Source: a bacterium
GTDB taxonomy: Bacteria > Vulcanimicrobiota > Xenobia > Xenobiales > Xenobiaceae
Length of the DNA: 12,007 nucleotides
Direction: 5' to 3'
Assembly: GCA_022839105.1 (NCBI GenBank)
Contig: JALHDH010000096.1
Span: 1-12,007, forward strand
The position numbers and the translations under genes were made by a program. The notes under the pieces were generated by a model. That model saw only the letters and a list, made by a program, of their open reading frames with translations. It was not told the origin of the DNA and ran no database searches. Of the stretch, positions 6,792 to 12,007 are shown in pieces; the stretch's first letter is position 1; each line of letters opens with the position of its first letter.

Positions 6792-7667
6792 ATGCCCCCA
6801 CCTCCTGTGAGCGACATGCTGGCCTGGATTGGCGGCTCGATCCTGCCCCTCCGAGAAGCCCGGATTCCGGTCAACGATCACGGATTCCTCTACGGAGACA
6901 GTCTCTATGAGGCCATGCGGACCTTTGGCGGACGTCTGTTCCGCCTCTCGGACCACTTCCGCCGATTGCGGACCACGGCCCGGGGACTGCGGATCCCCAT
7001 CGAATGGTCGGATTCCCACCTGGGGGGGTGGGTCGAGGATCTGCGCCGCCACCTTCCCGATGGAGAGCACTATATCCGCATGATCCTGACCCGGGGACCC
7101 GGTGAGCTCTCCTATGCACCGGATCCCTTGCAGCATCCGACCCTGATGATCCTGGGGGGACCCTTCCAGGCCACCGCACGGGAGACCCTGGAAAAGGGCC
7201 TGACGGCCGTGACCGTGGAGGTTCCGCGAAGCGTCCCCAATCCTTGCCTGCCGGGCCTGAAGACCGGGAACCTGCTCAACTCGCGCCTGGCCTTCTTCGA
7301 GGCGGTCGAGAGAGGGGCCGACGAGGCCCTGCTCCTGACCCGGACGGGACACCTGGCGGAGGGGGCCAGCTCGAATCTCTTCCTGGTCCTGCCCGGAGAG
7401 GTGCTGGCCACGCCCTCCCTGGATTCGGAGATCCTCGAGGGGGTGACCCGCACGGTTCTTCTGGACCTGGCCCGCGAGTTGGGTCTGGTGGTCCGCGAGG
7501 AGAAGCTGCCCCGGGAATGCCTGACCCAGGCCGAGGAAGCCTTCCTGAGCAGCACCACCCGTTCCCTGGCGCCCCTGCGCTCCATCGACGGACGCGAGCT
7601 CGGCTGCCCCGGTCCGGTGACCCGGCGCCTGATGGATGAGTTCACCCGACTGACAGGAGGTCTTTGA
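6792..7667 (+). CDS. Class IV PLP-dependent aminotransferase
   Basis: This 291-aa protein belongs to fold-type IV PLP enzymes: branched-chain aminotransferase, D-amino acid aminotransferase and aminodeoxychorismate lyase. Seen in order: a start block AWIGGSILPLREARIPVNDH, GFLYGDSLYEAMRTF (31-45), RLSDHFRRL (51-59), TRGPGE (100-105), the PLP lysine in LKTGNLLNSRLAFFEA (Lys157), EGASSNLFLV (190-199), EGVTR (216-220) and FLSSTTRSLAPLRSIDG (251-267). The motifs are complete, so it should be active in the cytoplasm; which of the three reactions it performs cannot be told from sequence alone. ATG 6792 is preferred; GTG 6807 and ATG 6816 are in frame and would also keep the conserved core. Its TGA overlaps the next ATG (TGATG), so it is translationally coupled to the MoaB-like gene. 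Confidence 0.87.
   Translation: MPPPPVSDMLAWIGGSILPLREARIPVNDHGFLYGDSLYEAMRTFGGRLFRLSDHFRRLRTTARGLRIPIEWSDSHLGGWVEDLRRHLPDGEHYIRMILTRGPGELSYAPDPLQHPTLMILGGPFQATARETLEKGLTAVTVEVPRSVPNPCLPGLKTGNLLNSRLAFFEAVERGADEALLLTRTGHLAEGASSNLFLVLPGEVLATPSLDSEILEGVTRTVLLDLARELGLVVREEKLPRECLTQAEEAFLSSTTRSLAPLRSIDGRELGCPGPVTRRLMDEFTRLTGGL
7655..7660 (+). promoter_or_regulatory. Strong Shine-Dalgarno AGGAGG for the MoaB-like gene
   Basis: A perfect AGGAGG lies 6 nt before ATG 7667 inside the end of the aminotransferase gene. It favours ATG 7667 over the adjacent TTG at 7664. Confidence 0.8.
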
Positions 7668-8188
7668 TGTCTCCGGATTCTCCGGTTCCCCATCAGCACA
7701 AGGCCTACGGGCCCACCAGCGTCCGCTGCGCCATCATCACCCTGAGCGATAGCCGGACCCGTGCAGAAGACGCCTCGGGCCATTGGATCCAGGAAGAGCT
7801 GATCCGGGCCGGTCATGAGGTCCTCGGCTACGAGTTGATCCCGGATGACCCGGTCCGCCTTCGCGCCCTGGTCGCGGCCGCCCTCGACGATCCCCGGCTC
7901 GAAGTGATCCTCACCACCGGGGGGACGGGGATCAGCTCGCGGGACGGCACGGTGGAGGTCCTGGAAGGTTTCGTGCACAAGCGCCTGGACGGTTTCGGCG
8001 AGCTCTTCCGCTTGCTGAGCTACCAGGAGATCGGCTCTGCGGCCATGCTGAGCCGGGCCATGGCGGGGCTGGACTTCAGGGGACGCCTGCTGGTGGCCCT
8101 GCCGGGTTCGCCCCACGCGGTCCGTCTGGCGATGGAGAAGCTGATCCTGCCCGAACTGGGGCATATCCTGGGCCAGGCCCGCCGCTGA
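7667..8188 (+). CDS. moaB: MoaB/Mog-type molybdopterin biosynthesis protein
   Basis: The 173-aa protein matches the MoaB/Mog/MoeA-C domain family that adenylates molybdopterin during molybdenum cofactor synthesis. Visible hallmarks are CAIITLSDSRT (21-31), the nucleotide/MPT loop ILTTGGTGISSRDGT (81-95), the 'GFGELFRLLSYQEIGSAAMLSRAMAG' region (109-134) and the second loop LLVALPGSPHAVRLAMEKL (141-159). Length is normal for MoaB/Mog. A ~17-residue Pro/His tail precedes the core. The start is fixed by AGGAGG and the TGATG overlap with the aminotransferase. No other Moco genes are in the window, so whether it acts as Mog (adenylyltransferase) or MoaB cannot be decided; the symbol is by family. 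Confidence 0.88.
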   Translation: MSPDSPVPHQHKAYGPTSVRCAIITLSDSRTRAEDASGHWIQEELIRAGHEVLGYELIPDDPVRLRALVAAALDDPRLEVILTTGGTGISSRDGTVEVLEGFVHKRLDGFGELFRLLSYQEIGSAAMLSRAMAGLDFRGRLLVALPGSPHAVRLAMEKLILPELGHILGQARR

Positions 8189-8194
8189 ACCGAA

Positions 8195-8226
8195 GGTGCC
8201 CGCCCCCCCAGGAGGGAGCGGGCACC
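8195..8226. terminator. Perfect 9-bp hairpin, probable bidirectional terminator
   Basis: GGTGCCCGC (8195-8203) pairs perfectly with GCGGGCACC (8218-8226), and inner CCC/GGG pairs may extend the stem. It lies 6 nt after the MoaB-like stop and 26 nt past the stop of the convergent CoA-transferase. There is no T-run on either side, so it may be a weak or Rho-assisted terminator, or an mRNA 3'-end stabiliser. Confidence 0.6.
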
Positions 8227-8252
8227 GATGCGATCCCGGAACGCGGCCTTTC

Positions 8253-9557
8253 TCAGGACAGGACGAAGTGGCGCTGCTCCTGCAGTTGTTTCTTCAACTC
8301 GCCCCGGAAATCCGGGTGGGCGATGGAGATCAGGGCCTCACCCCGCTGCCGGAGGGTCCGGCCATGCAGGTTCACGGCTCCGAATTCGGTCACCACCCAG
8401 TGCACGTGGCCACGGGTCGTCACGACGCCGGCTCCGGCCTTCAGGGTCGGGGTGATCCTCGAGAGCGTCCCCTTCCTGGCTGTGGCCGGAAGGGCGATGA
8501 TGGCCTTGCCTTCGCGGGCCAGGGCTGCCCCCCGGATGAAGTCCATCTGGCCCCCGATCCCGCTGTACACCCGATGCCCGATGGAGTCGGCGCAGACCTG
8601 GCCGGTCAGGTCGATTTCCAGGGCGCTGTTGATGGCCACCATCCGGTCGTGGCGACGGATCAGGGCCGTGTCATTGGTGTAGTTGCAGGGATGGAACTCG
8701 CACATCGGGTTGTCGTGGATGAAGTCCAGGACCTTCTGGCTTCCCGAGACGAAGCTGGTCACGATGCGGCCCTTGTGGACCGTCTTGCGCGAGTTGTTGA
8801 CCACCCCGGATTCGACCAGGGGGACCAGGCCGTCGGAGAACATCTCGGTGTGGATCCCCAGGTCGCACTTGTCGCCCAGCCGGGCCAGGGTTGCGTCGGG
8901 GATGGCGCCGATGCCCATCTGCAGGGTCGAGCCGTCCTGGATCAGGTCGGCGATGATCCCGCCGATCGTCGCTTCGGCCTCGCCACCTCGCCCGTGGGCC
9001 GCCGTGCTGAGGGGATAGTCGGTGCGCACGAAGGCATCGATCTGGCTGAGGTGCACAAAGCCGCTGCCGTGGGTCCGAGGCATCTGCTTGTTGATCTCGG
9101 CGATCACCACGTCGGCGGACTGCACCGCGGCCAGGGCCGTGTCGACCGAAGGCCCCAGCGTGCAGAATCCGTGCCGGTCCGGCTCGGAGAGCTGGACGAT
9201 CGCGGCGTGCAGGTGGACCTGGCCCGAAAGGAAGAGCCAGGGGATGTCCGAGAGGAAGATCGGGACGAAGTCGGCGCGCCCCTCGTCCACCGCCTGGCGC
9301 AGGTTGGACCCGGTGAAGAGCGAGACGGAGCGGAACCTGCCCTGGTGCTCGGGGTCGGCGAAGGGGGCCGGGCCGTTCTTGTGGATGTGGAAGAGGGTGA
9401 CCTCGCTCAGGTCCGTGCGCTCGCACATGGCGGCTTCCAGGACGAGCGGCGAGGCGCACGCGCCGTGCAGGAAGACGTTCGAATCACTCTTCAGGAGTGA
9501 GACCGCCTCGGCTGGCGTCACCTCCCGGCTTGCTTTTCCCGTCCGGTTCTTGGTCAT
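8253..9557 (-). CDS. Acetyl-CoA hydrolase / 4-hydroxybutyrate-type CoA-transferase
   Basis: The 434-aa protein fits the acetyl-CoA hydrolase/transferase family (4-hydroxybutyrate, butyrate, acetate or succinate CoA-transferases), which moves CoA between acyl groups through a glutamyl-CoA thioester. Visible motifs are AEINKQMPRTHG (153-164), QMGIGAIPDATLARLG (213-228), GIHTEMFSDG (234-243) with likely catalytic Glu238, NNSRKTVHKGRIVTSFVSGS (254-273) and the CoA-binding YSGIGGQMDFIRGA (331-344), near the C-terminus TEFGAVNLHGRT (390-401). Length is typical. ATG 9557 has GGAG 7 nt upstream; a longer in-frame start at 9683 would overlap the Crp/Fnr gene and adds no conserved sequence. It follows the Crp/Fnr gene on the same strand by 101 nt. 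The acyl substrate is inferred only to be a short carboxylate. Confidence 0.88.
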   Translation of the reverse strand: MTKNRTGKASREVTPAEAVSLLKSDSNVFLHGACASPLVLEAAMCERTDLSEVTLFHIHKNGPAPFADPEHQGRFRSVSLFTGSNLRQAVDEGRADFVPIFLSDIPWLFLSGQVHLHAAIVQLSEPDRHGFCTLGPSVDTALAAVQSADVVIAEINKQMPRTHGSGFVHLSQIDAFVRTDYPLSTAAHGRGGEAEATIGGIIADLIQDGSTLQMGIGAIPDATLARLGDKCDLGIHTEMFSDGLVPLVESGVVNNSRKTVHKGRIVTSFVSGSQKVLDFIHDNPMCEFHPCNYTNDTALIRRHDRMVAINSALEIDLTGQVCADSIGHRVYSGIGGQMDFIRGAALAREGKAIIALPATARKGTLSRITPTLKAGAGVVTTRGHVHWVVTEFGAVNLHGRTLRQRGEALISIAHPDFRGELKKQLQEQRHFVLS

Positions 9558-9585
9558 TGCAGGTCTCCAGTGGGTGGGGATTCTT

Positions 9586-9620
9586 CCGGGCTCCTGGCGC
9601 CAGACATGGGCGGAGCCCGG
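9586..9620. terminator. 9-bp hairpin between the Crp/Fnr and CoA-transferase genes
   Basis: CCGGGCTCC (9586-9594) and GGAGCCCGG (9612-9620) are perfect inverted arms around a 17-nt loop that itself holds the palindrome TGGCGCCA. On the minus strand it lies about 40 nt after the Crp/Fnr stop and about 28 nt before the CoA-transferase start. It could end or attenuate transcription, or be leader structure. No T-run follows. Confidence 0.45.
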
Positions 9621-9658
9621 GAGAGCTTGGCAAACTTGGGTCTGGGGACGGCCTCGGC

Positions 9659-10402
9659 TCAGCAGGCCAGGCAGCCCAGGCACGTTCCTTCTGGGCTGTC
9701 TTCCCGGGACGAGGCTGGGGTAAACGTCTCGTCCTCCAGGCCCGCCATCTGGATGAGGCGGGCCTCATCCAGGACCAGGCAGTGGTGCTTCTCCTCGTGG
9801 AGGATGCCGTCCTTGCGCATCCGGCTCAGCACCCGGATGGCCGTCTCGACGGTGGTGCCGATCATCTCGGAGAATTCCTGGCGGTCCAGGACCATCGGGG
9901 TGAGCAGGCCTTCGGGGGTCCGCCGGCCCAGGCGGTCGGCCAGGAGCAGCAGGGCTCGGGCGGCTCTCTGCTCGGCTCTTTCGACCGCCATGCCCACCAG
10001 CATCTGGCGCTGCAGGCGCATCTTTTCCTGGCAGTCCGGAACGGCCTTGGCCAGGATGCCGGGATGACGCGCGCACAGGGCCAGGAATTCGTCCCGGGGG
10101 ATCCGATGGACCTCGCCGTCCTGCAAGGCGGCGCAACTGACCGGGTAGGGCCGATGGTCCAAGGCGCAAAGCGAGCCGCAAAGATCGCCGGGGAAGAGGA
10201 GTTCGAGGATCACATCCCGCCCCAGGCCTGAAGAGCGGCAGACCTTCATCGTGCCCCGGACCACCAGCAGGAACCATTCCGGCTCGGCTCCCTGCTCGAA
10301 GAGGGTCTCGCCCCGATGCACGGTCTTCGGACGCAGCAACGGCTCCAGGGCGCTTCTCTCTTCCTGGGTCAGGCGGTCTAGAAAACCTGCAGAGCCTTTC
10401 AT
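9659..10402 (-). CDS. Crp/Fnr family transcriptional regulator with C-terminal CxxCxxC
   Basis: This 247-aa protein has the Crp/Fnr layout. A cNMP-binding-like beta-roll covers about residues 10-115 (GETLFEQGAEPEWFLLVVRGTMKV at 31-54, LFPGDLCGSL at 69-78), a dimer helix follows (QRQMLVGMAVERAEQRAARALLLLADRLG), then a winged HTH (LDRQEFSEMIGTTVETAIRVLSRMRKDGIL, 172-201). The recognition helix reads VETAIR, close to FNR's VETISR. The cAMP-binding residues are not evident, so a different signal is likely. The last seven residues are Cys241-L-G-Cys244-L-A-Cys247, a tight CxxCxxC that could bind an Fe-S cluster, as the C-terminal cysteines of Bacillus subtilis Fnr do. GGAGAGG lies 7 nt before ATG 10402. 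The downstream CoA-transferase is a likely target or operon partner. Confidence 0.9.
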   Translation of the reverse strand: MKGSAGFLDRLTQEERSALEPLLRPKTVHRGETLFEQGAEPEWFLLVVRGTMKVCRSSGLGRDVILELLFPGDLCGSLCALDHRPYPVSCAALQDGEVHRIPRDEFLALCARHPGILAKAVPDCQEKMRLQRQMLVGMAVERAEQRAARALLLLADRLGRRTPEGLLTPMVLDRQEFSEMIGTTVETAIRVLSRMRKDGILHEEKHHCLVLDEARLIQMAGLEDETFTPASSREDSPEGTCLGCLAC

Positions 10403-10441
10403 GGATGGACCTCTCCAGCCGGACGCCCCCGTGACGCCGCC

Positions 10442-10470
10442 ATTTTATGGCAAAGCGGACATTCTGTCAC
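10442..10470 (-). promoter_or_regulatory. Sigma70-type promoter for the Crp/Fnr gene
   Basis: On the minus strand, -35 GTGACA (10470-10465; 5 of 6 to TTGACA) and -10 TAAAAT (10447-10442; 5 of 6 to TATAAT) are separated by exactly 17 nt. Start of transcription would fall near 10436, giving a leader of about 34 nt that holds the GGAGAGG ribosome site. Confidence 0.65.
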
Positions 10471-10479
10471 CGAGCGGCC

Positions 10480-10513
10480 GGATCCTGTTGATGATCCAGA
10501 TCATACAGGATCC
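10480..10513. promoter_or_regulatory. 34-bp nested palindrome with an FNR/CRP-like box
   Basis: Outer arms GGATCCTGT (10480-10488) and ACAGGATCC (10505-10513) enclose ATGATC-CA-GATCAT (10491-10504), leaving only a TG bulge. The core TGAT-CCAG-ATCA (10492-10503) matches the TGAT-N4-ATCA core of FNR/DNR-type sites. Its centre (10497.5) is about 61.5 bp upstream of the predicted start of the Crp/Fnr transcript, a standard class I activation position. An alternative reading is a stem-loop ending the upstream radical SAM transcript. Confidence 0.6.
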
Positions 10514-10548
10514 ACTGGGGTCCGCGCCAACCCGCCGCGGCGGGAGGC

Positions 10549-10600
10549 GGATCGAGGGAGGGGGGCTGGAGTTGCCAACCCCCCTCCCCAGGCTCGATCC
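10549..10600. terminator. Long hairpin after the radical SAM gene
   Basis: GGATCGAG plus GGAGGGGGG (10549-10565) can pair with CCCCCCTCC (10579-10587) and CTCGATCC (10593-10600), giving 17 bp with one 5-nt bulge and a 13-nt loop. On the minus strand it begins 66 nt after the radical SAM stop. It lacks a following T-run, but stem strength and place suggest transcription termination. Confidence 0.55.
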
Positions 10601-10665
10601 GTTTGCCTGGAAATCCCGGGAAGACCGAGAATCGCCTTCTCGAGGGGGCGGGTCTTGGGAAGAGC

Positions 10666-11787
10666 TCAGATCCTGGGCTGGAAGAGCTCGACGTCGACTC
10701 CCAGATCGCGCTTCATCATCTCCTGGTAGCGCTCGCCGGAGTTCTTCAGGACGCGGAGCCATCCATACTTCCAGTCCCGGATTCCCGCGAACCAGGCCGA
10801 GCAGCCCCGACACGGCCAGGCTTCGGCGCCCCGGCCCTCCAGGTGCATGCGGCGGTACCAGTTGAAGGTTTCGCCCTGCCAGACCTCCTGGACCGAGAGA
10901 TCGTTGATGTTGGGGAAGAGCTTGGAGCTCCGGAAGGAGACGTCCTGGCCGCAGAGCGAGACCCGGCCCAGGGTGTCGATGTTCATCCGCTCGAAGGGCC
11001 AGACGCATGGTTCGGTCTTCTCGGTGGCCTGGTCCTTGTACAGGTGCTTGTCCAAGGCCCGGTTCTGGGGCAGGGTCGTGTTGTCGTCCCAGGTCAGGTA
11101 CTTCCGGGTGATCACCTCGTCCACCCCGACCTGGTTGGTGTAGAAGTCGACGTATTCGTCCAGCCTGCCCTCGATGAACTCCTGGCGGATGATCGAGACC
11201 ACCACGCGCGTGGGGGCCTTGAACCTCTTGCGGAGTTCCAGCGCGGCGCGGATGTTGTCCACGTGCTCGTCGAACCACTGCTGGGGGTCCCGGGGCGGGC
11301 CGCCACGGGGAGGGCGGACCCGGGCATAGGTCTCGGCATCCCCGGCGTCCATCGAGAATTCGATCAGGTCGATTCCCGCACGGATCAGCCGCTCCAGCTT
11401 CTGGCGGTGCTGGGGCCTGGGGCCGAACATGCTGGAGTTGGTGTTCATCCAGACGCGGCAGCCCTTCTGCTTGGCGAATTCGACCATCTCCACCATGTGG
11501 GGGTGCAGCATCGGCTCGCCGCCGCCCGTGCAGCGCAGCCAGGCGCCGTGGGGCCCGGCCTCGGTCGCGATCTTGTTCCACAGGGGAACCGGGAAGATCT
11601 CGCCTCCGTGCTCGCGGTAGAAGTTCCGGATCTCCGAGTTCCCATCGGTGTAGGGGCAACTCGGGCAGCCGAAGTTGCATGGGTAGAGGATCGACAGGAC
11701 GACCATGAGGGGAAACTCTTCGGCTCCGGAGCGCAGGCCATACTCGGCCTGGCTTGAGGTCTCCTGATCCTGGGACACTGGGTTCAT
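10666..11787 (-). CDS. Radical SAM protein with SPASM/twitch-like C-terminal cysteines
   Basis: The 373-aa protein holds the radical SAM signature CNFGCPSC (Cys37, Cys41, Cys44; CxxxCxxC) that binds the [4Fe-4S] cluster and S-adenosylmethionine, followed by CTGGGEPMLHP (86-96), the SAM-contacting GGE. 'IEFSMDAGDAETYARVRPP' (142-160) is the usual mid-barrel strand. The C-terminal part has Cys261, Cys279 (GRVSLCGQD), a DLSVQEVWQGETF stretch and Cys326-R-G-Cys329, the pattern of a SPASM/twitch domain with one auxiliary Fe-S cluster. Such enzymes modify peptides, proteins or small cofactors; the substrate is not evident and no precursor peptide is recognisable nearby. ATG 11787 is chosen; an upstream ATG at 11850 would give 394 aa, but those 21 residues look unconserved and it sits about 9 nt from the predicted transcription start. 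It is transcribed toward the Crp/Fnr gene. Confidence 0.85.
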   Translation of the reverse strand: MNPVSQDQETSSQAEYGLRSGAEEFPLMVVLSILYPCNFGCPSCPYTDGNSEIRNFYREHGGEIFPVPLWNKIATEAGPHGAWLRCTGGGEPMLHPHMVEMVEFAKQKGCRVWMNTNSSMFGPRPQHRQKLERLIRAGIDLIEFSMDAGDAETYARVRPPRGGPPRDPQQWFDEHVDNIRAALELRKRFKAPTRVVVSIIRQEFIEGRLDEYVDFYTNQVGVDEVITRKYLTWDDNTTLPQNRALDKHLYKDQATEKTEPCVWPFERMNIDTLGRVSLCGQDVSFRSSKLFPNINDLSVQEVWQGETFNWYRRMHLEGRGAEAWPCRGCSAWFAGIRDWKYGWLRVLKNSGERYQEMMKRDLGVDVELFQPRI

Positions 11788-11865
11788 CTCGACATCCAAT
11801 CTCGTCTCCCGGGCCGGTCGCGGCCGGGAGGCGTCAGGGGCCCACCCCATGTGAAATCAGGCGAC

Positions 11866-11894
11866 ATTATCCCACAGTCCCAGGGGCGAGTCCA
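11866..11894 (-). promoter_or_regulatory. Possible promoter for the radical SAM gene
   Basis: On the minus strand, TGGACT (11894-11889; 4 of 6 to the -35 consensus), a 17-nt spacer and GATAAT (11871-11866; 5 of 6 to the -10 consensus) precede the gene. Transcription would start near 11859, leaving a leader of about 72 nt to ATG 11787. GATAAT is one of the few AT-rich spots in this area. Confidence 0.45.
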
Positions 11895-12007
11895 GGACCC
11901 CGGCCTCGCCAGAATCCGCAGCCTGGGTCGGCGGCGAAGGACATGGGGCGCCCAGCCGGCGTTCCCGATGGCGTGCTCGGGCCGGCGCGAGGTGGAAGGG
12001 CTGGCGG
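11895..12007. other. Window end without a supported gene
   Basis: All three minus frames stay open from the window edge to stops between 11784 and about 11871, but none has a start in view or a recognisable motif. The translations are Arg/Pro/Ala-rich, as expected of high-GC noise. A gene tail running in from the right, ending near 11857 on the minus strand, cannot be excluded. Confidence 0.4.

Noticed and set aside
6712..6801. Longer HD-phosphohydrolase start at 6801
   Set aside because: It would cross the divergent aminotransferase start and adds 30 unconserved residues before a typical N-terminus.
8196..9500. Plus-strand open frame of 434 codons opposite the CoA-transferase
   Set aside because: Translation is a Gly/Asp/His/Val-rich mirror of a well-conserved enzyme; no motif of its own.
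10531..10544. Perfect 14-bp palindrome CCCGCCGCGGCGGG
   Set aside because: Pure G/C palindrome with no loop in a high-GC background; likely by chance and not tied to a start or stop.
10603..11757. Plus-strand open frame of 384 codons opposite the radical SAM gene
   Set aside because: Shadow of a gene with intact CxxxCxxC and SPASM-like cysteines; no recognisable domain.
11784..12005. Minus-strand open frame from the window edge whose TGA overlaps ATG 11787
   Set aside because: The ATGA overlap is attractive, but 74 codons of Arg/Pro/Trp-rich sequence without motif or start, crossing the predicted promoter, look like noise.

Overview
The window is a high-GC (by eye about two-thirds G+C), gene-dense bacterial chromosome segment with short intergenic gaps. 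I see no mobile element, CRISPR array, tRNA or rRNA. The mix of type IV prepilin-like genes, an HD phosphohydrolase, a fermentation-type CoA-transferase, an FNR-like regulator and a radical SAM/SPASM enzyme suggests a Gram-negative, probably anaerobic or facultative bacterium. Acidobacteriota of the Holophaga/Geothrix type would fit, but that is a guess from gene style and not a proven placement.

Region 1 (1-5383, + strand) is one tightly packed run. It holds the C-terminal part of a sugar-type ABC solute-binding protein, two prepilin-like proteins with class III signal peptides, a large PilX-like protein, and a 510-aa response regulator. The gaps are 12, 4 and 4 nt, and the last junction is an ATGA overlap. 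The response regulator is the most unusual gene here. Its last ~208 residues are a complete NarL/FixJ-type regulator (receiver plus LuxR HTH). Its first ~290 residues align by eye along their whole length with type 2 orotidine-5'-phosphate decarboxylase (PyrF), yet the catalytic Lys/Asp positions and the phosphate-binding Arg are all replaced. It looks like a dead nucleotide-enzyme fold reused as a sensor or scaffold.

Region 2 (5380-8188) has an HD-domain phosphohydrolase on the minus strand, convergent with the response regulator; the two share a CTAG so that each ends in TAG. Divergent from it, on the plus strand, is a two-gene operon of a class IV PLP aminotransferase and a MoaB/Mog-type molybdopterin protein, joined by a TGATG overlap and followed by a perfect 9-bp hairpin.

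Region 3 (8253-11850, minus strand) reads, in transcription order, radical SAM/SPASM-like enzyme, Crp/Fnr regulator, acetyl-CoA hydrolase/4-hydroxybutyrate-type CoA-transferase. The Crp/Fnr protein ends in a CxxCxxC motif that may hold an Fe-S cluster. Its gene has a good sigma70-type promoter with a TGAT-N4-ATCA box, set inside a 34-bp palindrome, centred near -61.5. This suggests autoregulation or regulation by a related FNR-type protein, with the downstream CoA-transferase as a possible redox-controlled target.
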